Assembly: GCF_005845215.1 (NCBI RefSeq)
Contig: NZ_SPHO01000005.1
Location: forward strand, 248,001-312,000
Reading direction: 5' to 3'
DNA length: 64,000 bases
From: Clostridium sp. 1001271st1 H5
GTDB lineage: Bacteria > Bacillota > Clostridia > Lachnospirales > Lachnospiraceae
The position numbers were made by a program, and so were the translations under genes. Below the pieces are notes generated by a model. The model was given only the letters and a program-made list of their open reading frames with translations, made no database searches and was not told where the DNA came from. Shown in pieces: positions 27,785 to 35,753 of this stretch; position 1 is the stretch's first letter, and every line of letters begins with the position of its first letter.

Positions 27785-28549
27785 ATGAAATACATTACTA
27801 GAAAAACAATGATTTATAAAACAGATGTAGAGTATGGGGACTATACCTTGAATCATGTTCAAGGTTGTTCACACGGTTGCAAATATCCATGCTATGCTTT
27901 TATGATGGCAAAGCGATTTGGGAAAATAAAAACATATGAAGAATGGACTGAGCCTGCACTAGTAGTGAACGCTATTGAAATAATCAAAAAAGAAATACCT
28001 AAATTAAAAGATAAAATAGAAATCTTACATCTATGCTTCACAACAGATCCTTTCATGTGTGGATATCAAGAAGTTTGTGATATGAGTTATGATATTTTAA
28101 AACTTCTAAATGAAAATGGTATTAAATGTTCTGTATTAACTAAAGGACTGTTGCCAGAAAAATTGGGTAATTTAAGTAAAAAAAATGAATATGGTATAAC
28201 TTTGGTTTCGTTAAATGAGAATTTTAGAAAAAAAATGGAACCTCAAAGTGCTGATTTTGAGAGACGAATTGCCTGCCTTGAAGATCTACATAATAAAGGC
28301 TTTAAAACATGGGTTAGTATAGAACCATATCCGACTCCTAATATTATAGAACAAGATGTTCATGAAATTTTAGATAAAATTAAATTTACAGATAAAATTA
28401 TTTTTGGTAGGCTTAATTATAATAAAAAGGTCACGGAATATAAGCAACATAAAGCTTTTTATAACAAATGTGCTTCAGAAGTTATTGGATTCTGTGAACA
28501 AAACAATATAAATTTTCATATAAAAAATGGAACAATAACAAAAGAATAA
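27785..28549 (+). CDS. Three-Cys-motif radical-SAM-like protein
   Basis: 254 residues. The cluster GCSHGCKYPCYAF has cysteines 28, 32 and 36, spaced CxxxCxxxC rather than the usual radical-SAM CxxxCxxC. The rest (LHLCFTTDPFMCGYQEV, SVLTKGLLPEK, WVSIEPYPTP) follows the barrel pattern of SPL/DUF5131-like radical-SAM proteins. It likely carries a 4Fe-4S cluster and might modify or repair a nucleic acid or protein target with TcmP (inference). Start at ATG 27785, preceded by a weak AGAAAGTGAAA. Confidence 0.82.
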   Translation: MKYITRKTMIYKTDVEYGDYTLNHVQGCSHGCKYPCYAFMMAKRFGKIKTYEEWTEPALVVNAIEIIKKEIPKLKDKIEILHLCFTTDPFMCGYQEVCDMSYDILKLLNENGIKCSVLTKGLLPEKLGNLSKKNEYGITLVSLNENFRKKMEPQSADFERRIACLEDLHNKGFKTWVSIEPYPTPNIIEQDVHEILDKIKFTDKIIFGRLNYNKKVTEYKQHKAFYNKCASEVIGFCEQNNINFHIKNGTITKE

Positions 28550-28571
28550 ATTATGTTCGAGGTGATAAATC

Positions 28572-29879
28572 ATGGATAATAAGGAAACTATTAAAGAGGG
28601 ATATTGGTCAGTAGCAGCGGAAAAACATTTAAAAAATTATAAAGATGAAAGTCAAAACTTAGATGAAGTCGAAAATCTGGATATTGCTGGAAAGGCAGGA
28701 CGATTTATAGGAACAATTAGAGGGAATGGGACTTTAGAATATATCAAAAAAGTTGAAAAAATGGCAGGTAGTGTAGGAATTAGAAAAAGCATGTTGCATA
28801 AAATAATTTTGCCTGCTATTGAGAAGGCCACCGATAAAATTGAGGTTATAAGGGATATAACGGGAGAAATTACTGGAGTTGCGGAATATATTTTTGACTC
28901 GGATAATGTTTTGGAAATTACTGGAGAAGTATTTGAGAATCAAAAACCTAGCAAGATTGAACGCATAGCAATTGCGACAATGGAAGAAACTAGAAAACTT
29001 CCCTATTATCAAAGAGAGTTGATCGATAAACTGATTAAAGAGGGATATTCTGAACAAGATATTAATATTGCGTTAGCGATACAAGAACAATTCCAGTTGA
29101 TACAGAAAGTCAATTTAACAAAGACAAATGATCCAATAATAAGTAATGAATACATATGGGGAAGAAATCACAAAAAGATAGCGGCAGCAATAGCTTCTCT
29201 TGAGTTGGAAGAAAAACAGAGCATGAAACAGATGATAGAAATAATACAAAATAGCCAAGGAGTTCCTTTAGAGAAATTGCCGCCTATAGATAAGAATCTT
29301 TTGCTGTTAGCGAAAAAAACAGGAATATTAAATCCTGCCATAATTTCTTCTACGAGAGGTTTAGAAAAAGAATTTGAATTTACACCAGATTTATTAAAGA
29401 CAGATTCAGTAAATAATGATATTCTTGATGATGTAAAATTGTTATTAGCTTCTATAAGATTTGGAGAAAATTATACAGAATACAGTACGATACAGGAACC
29501 TGAAAAATTTCTTAGAGCACTAATTAATAATCAAAAAGTAGGTCCACACTCAGCAAATGGTTCGGATTATATTTTGCTTGAAAAAAGAGGTATTGTAAAA
29601 GTATCTATGGGTAGTAAAACTAACTCATTTGGAAGAACAAGAACGGGATATTGTATGGAATTGTTAAAGAAGGATGTTGCAATAGAAGCTTTAAGAATCA
29701 TTGAGTCTAAAGAATATAATATAAAAATAACAGACAATGATGAGAATTATGGCATTGCTTCTACAGTTGGTAACTTTATTTCTCCAGAAGAAGCAAGAAT
29801 TAAAATGGGAGTGGTGCCAGAACCGGTTCGCGAAGCACAAGATTATCTAAATAAAGTGCTTAGAGATGAATTGATTTAA
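28572..29879 (+). CDS. Unknown 435-aa protein of the TcmP operon
   Basis: 435 residues with GAGGTGAT upstream. Largely helical and soluble, no membrane segment. Residues 320-390 contain GPHSANGSDYILLEKRGIVKVSMGSKTNSFGRTRTGYCMELLKKD, which looks like a compact beta domain. No family recognised. Its position between the three-Cys protein and a nuclease, with about 20-base gaps on each side and the same AT-rich composition, argues that it belongs to the same system, perhaps as sensor or specificity subunit. Confidence 0.75.
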   Translation: MDNKETIKEGYWSVAAEKHLKNYKDESQNLDEVENLDIAGKAGRFIGTIRGNGTLEYIKKVEKMAGSVGIRKSMLHKIILPAIEKATDKIEVIRDITGEITGVAEYIFDSDNVLEITGEVFENQKPSKIERIAIATMEETRKLPYYQRELIDKLIKEGYSEQDINIALAIQEQFQLIQKVNLTKTNDPIISNEYIWGRNHKKIAAAIASLELEEKQSMKQMIEIIQNSQGVPLEKLPPIDKNLLLLAKKTGILNPAIISSTRGLEKEFEFTPDLLKTDSVNNDILDDVKLLLASIRFGENYTEYSTIQEPEKFLRALINNQKVGPHSANGSDYILLEKRGIVKVSMGSKTNSFGRTRTGYCMELLKKDVAIEALRIIESKEYNIKITDNDENYGIASTVGNFISPEEARIKMGVVPEPVREAQDYLNKVLRDELI

Positions 29880-29899
29880 ATAGGCAGAGAGGTGCATTC

Positions 29900-31084
29900 A
29901 TGGAAAAGGAGACTGTTCAAGGTCAACAAATGAGTTTTTTTGAGGATACAAATAAAGTAAAAAATGTAAGAAAAGTAAGCAAAGGAGCTTTATTAGAATT
30001 TAGATTGCAGAGATTACTCTTTTTTATGGGATATTTTACGAAAAGAGGGATAATAATGAAGACATCTGCAGATGATTTAGCTGATGAGATAACAGATTTA
30101 GATGCATATGGCACATATATTCATAAAGATTTTTCGGTTAAAAGAATCTGGGCAGATTGTAAATCAGGAAAAGCTAAGCCACTGGAAAGAATTTCATGGA
30201 TAAAGGGAATAAGGACATCTGTAAAAATTGACGATGTTATTTTTGTAAAAAGTGGTGTAAGGATAAACACAAAACAGTTTGCCAGACGAAGTGGAATATT
30301 AGTTTTAGATAATGATACTATATCTAAACTAGAAAAAGACTTTGGTATAGCGGAAAATGATTGGAGAGGCTCTTGGGATTATAATACACAATATGATAAT
30401 ATTAATAAGCTCAAGAAGACTGTCGCCTATAACGGGAGAGATTTAAAAAATATTGCACAGTTCATCGAAAGTAATTATTGGGTATTTGATTATTATGCAA
30501 GGATAAAAAAATGTATAACAGGGTTGAAACAATTATATGACTTTCATGAATTGGCCAAAGAAGATGAAAAATATATAATAAAATGGGCAATGTATGAATT
30601 GATTTCACTGTTTACATTAGCAACCTTGAATATCTGTAGAGAGGTATATTATTTATCGGATGTAGACAAAAAGGTTATGATAAATGATGGAATGATATCT
30701 GGTGAAATATCTGCTAAAAAGAGAGCGGAACTTGTCGATGCAACATATAAAATGGCTATTGGTCTGGTAAAACAACAAATACCTGATTTTAAACCAATGC
30801 AGCTAGATCTGAATGTGGGACTTAATGCTCCTGAGTATTGCAATAAACTTATTGATTTAGTAAATCGGATAACCAATAACCCTTTGAATTATTTTGATAT
30901 ATTAAGAATTTTAGATTTTTCGCTAATGGAATATGAATTGAAAGATGTTCCAATCAATGAGGATGACTTACAAGAACTGTTTAATAATTATAGACAAGTC
31001 AAAGGGAGTGTGAAAACGATATTACATTTTGTATGTGACGTTTGTAATATCCCAATTATATTTTTCGATTTAATAAAAAAATAA
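29900..31084 (+). CDS. PD-(D/E)XK-like nuclease of the TcmP operon
   Basis: 394 residues, GAGAGGTG site. The N-terminal third shows a restriction-endonuclease-like core: a helix with Glu33 (LLEFRLQRLLFFMGYF), then EITDLDAYG (Asp66/Asp68), then RIWADCKSGK (Asp86-Cys-Lys88). The spacing fits a D...DxK active site. The remaining ~300 residues are helical and unrecognised. A terminator follows at 31097, so this is the last gene of the cargo. Prediction as a nuclease is from motif reading. Confidence 0.75.
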   Translation: MEKETVQGQQMSFFEDTNKVKNVRKVSKGALLEFRLQRLLFFMGYFTKRGIIMKTSADDLADEITDLDAYGTYIHKDFSVKRIWADCKSGKAKPLERISWIKGIRTSVKIDDVIFVKSGVRINTKQFARRSGILVLDNDTISKLEKDFGIAENDWRGSWDYNTQYDNINKLKKTVAYNGRDLKNIAQFIESNYWVFDYYARIKKCITGLKQLYDFHELAKEDEKYIIKWAMYELISLFTLATLNICREVYYLSDVDKKVMINDGMISGEISAKKRAELVDATYKMAIGLVKQQIPDFKPMQLDLNVGLNAPEYCNKLIDLVNRITNNPLNYFDILRILDFSLMEYELKDVPINEDDLQELFNNYRQVKGSVKTILHFVCDVCNIPIIFFDLIKK

Positions 31085-31096
31085 ATAATTGATAAG

Positions 31097-31133
31097 AAAC
31101 ACGATTGAACCTAAAAATTCAGTCGTGTTTTTT
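31097..31133 (+). terminator. Intrinsic terminator ending the cargo operon
   Basis: AAACACGATTGA (31097-31108) pairs with TCAGTCGTGTTT (31119-31130) followed by T's. It would insulate the downstream pilin-like gene from cargo transcription. Confidence 0.8.
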
Positions 31134-31166
31134 ATATATACAAAACAGGAAAGCGAGGAAAATGAA

Positions 31167-31379
31167 ATGACGAAATCAATTTATCAAGCAAATTACTGGC
31201 ACTACCTAACCGGAGATTTTCTCTATCGTGTACATCCAAGGTTCAGAAAAGCCATCAAGATCCTCCTCTGCGTAGTGCTGGGCGCTTTGCTGCTGGCAGG
31301 TCTCTATGCCCTGTTCAATGACACCGTACTGCCCACCCTGACCCGCCGTATTCAGGAAATGTTCAACTATGCCGGATAA
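31167..31379 (+). CDS. Chimeric DUF6133-type protein at the right junction
   Basis: 70 residues from ATG 31167 with GCGAGGAAA upstream. Residues 1-30 (MTKSIYQANYWHYLTGDFLY...) are encoded by the nested element's right end; from KILLCVVLG on they are the 3' half of the split ICE gene: membrane helix and TRRIQEMFNYAG tail. The GEGYxDTA motif is absent, so the fusion may not be processed like the native protein. The in-frame start may be selected or accidental. The stop overlaps the next start. Confidence 0.6.
   Translation: MTKSIYQANYWHYLTGDFLYRVHPRFRKAIKILLCVVLGALLLAGLYALFNDTVLPTLTRRIQEMFNYAG
31222..31251 (-). repeat. Right end of the nested element: subterminal repeat and terminal inverted repeat
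   Basis: The complement of 31222-31235 reads ATGTACACGATAGA, inverted relative to the left subterminal repeats, and the complement of 31238-31251 is the terminal repeat CTTTTCTGAACCTT. The outer flank GCCATC (31251-31256) precedes native codons AAG ATC. Confidence 0.65.
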
Positions 31380-31863
31380 TCCGGCAGCCCTGTTGGCGGA
31401 GGCCACGGCGGCATTTTTCCCGGTGCTGATTCCGGTACAGGCAGGATTATTTCTCCTTCTGCTGTTGGCGGTGTCCTTTTGTGATATCCGCAGCCGGGAA
31501 ATCCCTGACAGCCTGCAGGTTGCCATCGCGGCATCGACATTCCTGTGCTTTTCACCGGGAAATCTGCTGGGCATTCTTGGTGCGCTGCCGTACCTTGTGA
31601 TTGCCCTGTTTTTTGGCGGTGGACACAGCATCGGAGGCGGGGATATCAAGCTGGCGGCGTCCACCGGCCTTGTGCTGGGACTGCCCGCCAGCCTGGCCGC
31701 TTCCATGCTGGGGTTAACTGCTTTCACGGTCTTTGGAATTACCTGTACCTGTATCGGACGGCTTCGCGGGCAGAAAGAAAAAATGGCCTTTCCCGTGGGG
31801 CCGTTTCTCGCGGCTGGCGCTGCCGCCGGCTATTTTATGAAAATTGGAGGACTAATCCTATGA
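31369..31863 (+). CDS. A24 prepilin peptidase (TadV/CpaA-like)
   Basis: 164 residues, four to six hydrophobic helices. The two catalytic aspartate motifs of the aspartyl prepilin peptidase are present: FCDIRSREIPD and GGGDIKL. It cleaves the leader of type IV pilin precursors at the membrane. It starts inside the 3' end of the DUF6133-type gene, supporting that gene as its substrate. First enzyme of a Tad pilus operon. Insertion of the nested element upstream may have changed its transcription. Confidence 0.88.
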   Translation: MPDNPAALLAEATAAFFPVLIPVQAGLFLLLLLAVSFCDIRSREIPDSLQVAIAASTFLCFSPGNLLGILGALPYLVIALFFGGGHSIGGGDIKLAASTGLVLGLPASLAASMLGLTAFTVFGITCTCIGRLRGQKEKMAFPVGPFLAAGAAAGYFMKIGGLIL

Positions 31864-31961
31864 AGAAGAAAACAATCATTGCCATCTGCACCGCTGTTCC
31901 CGTTGCCGCGCTGGCAGCCTTTTGGTATCGCCGTTGCCACAGAACGTATTCGGCGCAGTAA
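31860..31961 (+). CDS. Small membrane peptide
   Basis: 33 residues, ATGA overlap with the peptidase stop. One hydrophobic segment (KTIIAICTAVPVAALAAFWY) and a basic tail. The overlap and position suggest a genuine small gene of the pilus operon; function unknown. Confidence 0.5.
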   Translation: MKKKTIIAICTAVPVAALAAFWYRRCHRTYSAQ

Positions 31962-31968
31962 ACAGTAC

Positions 31969-31993
31969 GGGCGGGCTTAAAAAAGGCCCGCCA
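31969..31993 (+). terminator. Intercistronic GC hairpin
   Basis: GGCGGGC and GCCCGCC arms (31970-31976 and 31986-31992) around a TTAAAAAAG loop, without a T run. More likely an mRNA processing or stability element than a terminator. Confidence 0.45.
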
Positions 31994-32011
31994 TGATAGA
32001 GGGAGAATCAA

Positions 32012-32386
32012 ATGGAACAACGAACAGATGCTTCAGCGTGGTATTATGAGCGGTCTGAATTAAATGGAATGGAACTATGGGGAACCGGAGCCGCCCTGGA
32101 TCACAGCACGGTTCCGGAAGGGCTTTATTGCTACGATCTTTATGGCACGGGAGTACCGGATGACGCCGAGAACAACTTTATTTCCAGGGAGCCGGTGGAA
32201 ACCGGCTGTGTCGGAGCCATCCTTTCCGCCAGGCCGTTACCGTTTGGAGGGAAAGAATCCATGGGCCTACAAAAGATGCGCTTCTTTGATGAGGAACCAT
32301 TATGCACTTTGAGTCAAATCGTGGATCAGATGCAGATGGCGGAGCAGGTTCAGACCCAGACAGGATACCAAAATCAAAGTATTTAA
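32012..32386 (+). CDS. LPD28-like domain protein (second copy)
   Basis: 124 residues after GAGGGAG. The core LDHSTVPEGLYCYDLYG and the later GCVGAILSARPLP match the pattern of the protein at 15106, so the two are paralogues within one element. Lies inside the pilus operon. No function known. Confidence 0.6.
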   Translation: MEQRTDASAWYYERSELNGMELWGTGAALDHSTVPEGLYCYDLYGTGVPDDAENNFISREPVETGCVGAILSARPLPFGGKESMGLQKMRFFDEEPLCTLSQIVDQMQMAEQVQTQTGYQNQSI

Positions 32387-32404
32387 CTCCGGGAGGAAAA
32401 CAGA

Positions 32405-33250
32405 ATGCAATTTGTGAAAAATAGAACCGTGATTGGTGTGCTCTGCATTGTATTGTCGCTGATTATCTGTTTTGCAGTCACACCGCTTTTTAATCAGAGC
32501 ATCAGCGAAAAAACTGAAATCGTCCGGGTGGTGAAGCCGGTAAAGGTGGGCGAGGAAATCACTGCAGACAAGGTAAAAACCGTGGAGGTGGGAGGCTATA
32601 ACCTGCCGGACGACGTGGTAAAAGATTTCGATACCGCCATCGGCAAGTTTGCGTCTGCCGACCTCGTCCCCGGCGATTATATCATCGCATCCAAGATTGC
32701 AGATGAACCTGCGGCCGAAAATGCCTATCTCTATAACCTGAACGGGGAAAAGCAGGCCATCTCCGTATCAGTGAAAGCCTTTGCCAACGGTCTCTCCGGC
32801 AAGCTGCAGAGCGGCGATATCGTATCGGTCATTGCTCCGGATTACAGGAAACAGGGGGCGACCGTTATCCCCTCCGAATTGCAGTATGTGGAGGTGATTG
32901 CGGTCACGGCCAACAGCGGATATGACGCCAATACCGGCGATCGGGCAGAGGGGGATTCGGAAAAGGAACTGCCTGGAACGGTCACGCTGCTGGTCACCCC
33001 GGAGCAGTCAAAGGTTCTCGCCGAGCTGGAAGCGGACGGCAAGCTGCATCTTTCCCTTGTCTATCGCGGTAATCAGGCCAACGCCGCCGCATTTATTACG
33101 GCGCAGGAGTCTGTGCTGCTGGAACTGTATCCGCCCGCTGAAGAAGCGGAAGAAAACGCGTCGGAAAAAGCTGGAGAAAATGGCAGTTCTGAATCTACGG
33201 GAAACGAGGGTTCCGGACCCGCCGATACGCCGGAAAGCGAGGTGGAGTGA
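32405..33250 (+). CDS. CpaB/RcpC-like Flp pilus assembly protein (SAF domain)
   Basis: 281 residues, GGGAGGAAAA site. An N-terminal membrane anchor (VIGVLCIVLSLIICFAV), then a SAF domain starting VVKPVKVGEEITADKVKTVEV, and a second beta domain with GDIVSVIAPD. Ends with a long Glu/Ser/Gly-rich tail. CpaB proteins sit in the envelope and help stabilise the Tad pilus. In gene order it precedes TadZ- and TadA-like genes. Confidence 0.85.
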   Translation: MQFVKNRTVIGVLCIVLSLIICFAVTPLFNQSISEKTEIVRVVKPVKVGEEITADKVKTVEVGGYNLPDDVVKDFDTAIGKFASADLVPGDYIIASKIADEPAAENAYLYNLNGEKQAISVSVKAFANGLSGKLQSGDIVSVIAPDYRKQGATVIPSELQYVEVIAVTANSGYDANTGDRAEGDSEKELPGTVTLLVTPEQSKVLAELEADGKLHLSLVYRGNQANAAAFITAQESVLLELYPPAEEAEENASEKAGENGSSESTGNEGSGPADTPESEVE

Positions 33251-34065
33251 CCGTGAACTTTCTGAAAAACAGCATTTTCAGCCGGAAAGACGGTGAGGAT
33301 GCAGCCGATATGGAGCCGGAGAACGAAAACCAGATGCTGGCCGTCTGGGGCAGTCCCGGCTCCGGAAAGACCACCACGGCGGTCAAGCTGGCGGCGCGGC
33401 TGGCACAGCAGCACCGGGATGTGGCTCTGCTGTTATGTGATATGAACACCCCCATGCTCCCCTGTATCTGTCCACCCACGGAACTGGAGGAAGAACATTC
33501 CCTTGGCAGTATCCTCGCCGCCAGCCATGTGTCGGAATCCTTGGTGAAACATAACTGTATCACACATAAGAAATTCAGGCACTTAACACTGATTGGAATG
33601 CGGAAGGGGGAAAACGAATATACCTATCCGCCCTATGAACGCCAGCAGGCCGAGGGACTCTTAAACTGCCTGCGGAATATCGCGCCCTATATTGTAATTG
33701 ACTGCGGCAGCTATATCGCCAACGACATCCTCTCGGCCATTGCTCTGATGGAGTCTGACGCGGTGCTGCGGCTGGTGAACTGCGACTTAAAATCCATCAG
33801 CTATCTGTCCAGCCAGCTTCCGCTCCTTCGGGAAAACAAATGGGATGCGGAAAAACAGTATAAGGTGGCCAGCAACGTGCGACCCAATGAAGCCAGCGAC
33901 CACATTGAGCAGGTGCTTGGCAGCGTGACGTTCCAGCTCCCCCATTCAGAGGAAGTGGCGGCGCAGGTGCTGGAGGGGAATCTGTTTAAGGAACTGAGCC
34001 TGAAGGACAGCCGGGGCTACCGCAAGACCATCGAATCCATCACAAGGGAGGTGTTCGGATGTTAG
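33247..34065 (+). CDS. TadZ/CpaE-like P-loop ATPase
   Basis: 272 residues, GTG 33247 overlapping the CpaB stop (GTG 33253 also possible). A deviant Walker A, WGSPGSGKTTTAVKLA, lies near residue 35, followed by VALLLCDMNTP and IVIDCGSYIAND, consistent with the MinD/ParA-like TadZ group that positions the Tad apparatus. Overlaps tadA-like by 7 bases. Confidence 0.8.
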   Translation: MTVNFLKNSIFSRKDGEDAADMEPENENQMLAVWGSPGSGKTTTAVKLAARLAQQHRDVALLLCDMNTPMLPCICPPTELEEEHSLGSILAASHVSESLVKHNCITHKKFRHLTLIGMRKGENEYTYPPYERQQAEGLLNCLRNIAPYIVIDCGSYIANDILSAIALMESDAVLRLVNCDLKSISYLSSQLPLLRENKWDAEKQYKVASNVRPNEASDHIEQVLGSVTFQLPHSEEVAAQVLEGNLFKELSLKDSRGYRKTIESITREVFGC

Positions 34066-35753
34066 GAGAAAAACGGAACAGAGCCGCATTCCATGGGGAT
34101 TCCGTACAAAGTGTTCCAGAAGAAAAAGTGTCCGGGATGCCCCTTGAATCAGAGCCTGCTGCAGGTCACAAACCGGTATCGGAACAGCCGAACAAATTTG
34201 ATGATCTGCAGTTTGGCCCGGACTATCCTGTGGGGGACAGCGCCTGGAAGGTGCGGGAAGAAGAATCCGTATCTGATGTGCCGAATCCTGGCATGACAGC
34301 AGATGAGAAAACGGCTGCGGAGGAAGAACCGCCTGCTGATGAGATGCAAAGCCTTTCCCCGCAGCGCAAGACGGCCCGAACGCTGCGCACCCATGACCTG
34401 TTCTTTACCGCGGAGGACAGCAGCCGGGATTTTACCTCTGTGCTGCGGGAGGTGCAGACATATCTTTCCAAAGAGTACAGCAGTCTGGTCACCGGCGATG
34501 GCAGCGAGGAAGTCAAGGCGCAGATTCGGCGATTTGCGGGCAAGTACATTCTGGATCACCGGATTGCGGTTGAGGGAATGACCACCGATGAGCTGATTGA
34601 CGGAATCTATTCCGAGATGGCGGAGTTCGGTTTCCTGACTAAATATGTTTACGGCGAGGGTATTGAGGAGATCGACGTCAACGCATGGGACGATGTGGAA
34701 GTGCAGTATTCGGGCGGTGTCACAAGGAAACTCACGGAACACTTCGACAGCCCGGAGCACGCCATCAACGTAGTGCGCCGGATGCTCCATGTGTCCGGCA
34801 TGGTATTGGACGATGCCAGCCCCAGCGTCCTCGGACACCTCTCCAAGAACATCCGTATCGCTGTGCTGAAATCGCCCATTGTGGATGAGGATGTGGGCGT
34901 GGCGGCATCCATAAGAATCGTGAATCCGCAGAGCATGAAGAAAGAGGACTTTGTGAATGGCGGCACTGCCACCGGCCAGATGCTGGACTTTCTGTCTGAG
35001 TGCATCCGCTACGGCATTTCCGTCTGTGTGGCCGGGGCGACTTCCTCTGGTAAGACAACTCTGCTTGGCTGGCTCTTAACCACCATCCCGGACAGCAAGC
35101 GTATCTACAGCATTGAAAACGGCTCCCGTGAGCTGGCGCTGGTGCGCCGGGACGCGGAGGGACGTGTGAAAAACTCCGTCATCCATACTCTGACCCGCGA
35201 CAGTGAGAATGAGCGCCAGCGGGTGGATCAGATTGCCCTGTTAGACATGGCGCTTCGTTTTAACCCCGATGTGATTGTGGTGGGCGAGATGCGCGGACCG
35301 GAGGCCAACGCGGCGCAGGAAGCCGCCAGAACCGGTGTGGCCGTGGTCACCACCATCCATTCCATGAGCTGTGATGCCACCTACCGCCGTATGGTTTCCC
35401 TGTGCAAGCGTGCCGTGGACATGAGCGATGAAACGCTGATGGGATTTGTGACGGAAGCCTACCCCATCGTAGCCTTCTGCAAGCAGCTTGAAAACAAAGA
35501 TCGCCGCCTGATGGAGATTATGGAGTGTGAAATCCTGCCGGACGGCACAAGGAACTTCCGGCCGCTGTTCCAGTACCAGATTACGGAAAACCGGGTGGAG
35601 AACGGAAAATTCATTGTCACCGGCGAGCATAAGCAGGTAAACCCCATCTCGGACAGCCTCGCCCGCCGCCTGATGGAAAACGGGATGCCGCAGGAAATAT
35701 TGACACAGCTCTGCCGGATTTCTGATATCAGAAAGGAGGAAAAAACCGCATGA
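34059..35753 (+). CDS. TadA/CpaF-type secretion ATPase
   Basis: 564 residues. Acidic, probably disordered first ~110 residues, then the type II/IV ATPase. Walker A is CVAGATSSGKTTLLGWL near residue 325; the Asp box and Walker B region VIVVGEMRGPEAN and the His box TTIHSMS follow. Powers pilus assembly at the inner face of the membrane. Its TGA overlaps the TadB-like ATG. Confidence 0.93.
   Translation: MLGEKRNRAAFHGDSVQSVPEEKVSGMPLESEPAAGHKPVSEQPNKFDDLQFGPDYPVGDSAWKVREEESVSDVPNPGMTADEKTAAEEEPPADEMQSLSPQRKTARTLRTHDLFFTAEDSSRDFTSVLREVQTYLSKEYSSLVTGDGSEEVKAQIRRFAGKYILDHRIAVEGMTTDELIDGIYSEMAEFGFLTKYVYGEGIEEIDVNAWDDVEVQYSGGVTRKLTEHFDSPEHAINVVRRMLHVSGMVLDDASPSVLGHLSKNIRIAVLKSPIVDEDVGVAASIRIVNPQSMKKEDFVNGGTATGQMLDFLSECIRYGISVCVAGATSSGKTTLLGWLLTTIPDSKRIYSIENGSRELALVRRDAEGRVKNSVIHTLTRDSENERQRVDQIALLDMALRFNPDVIVVGEMRGPEANAAQEAARTGVAVVTTIHSMSCDATYRRMVSLCKRAVDMSDETLMGFVTEAYPIVAFCKQLENKDRRLMEIMECEILPDGTRNFRPLFQYQITENRVENGKFIVTGEHKQVNPISDSLARRLMENGMPQEILTQLCRISDIRKEEKTA

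Larger units (their letters stand above)
18759..31251. mobile_element. Nested tyrosine-recombinase-trio (Tn554/RIT-like) element with defence-like cargo
   Basis: Bounded by imperfect inverted repeats and splitting one reading frame: DTAV at the left junction continues as KILLCVV at the right. Contents in order are a full-length copy of the target gene, three overlapping tyrosine recombinases, a TnpC-like helper, an RloA/RloB pair, a four-gene AT-rich operon, a terminator, and a right-end start codon fused to the rest of the target gene. The GC content drops sharply inside the cargo, consistent with separate acquisition. Confidence 0.85.
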
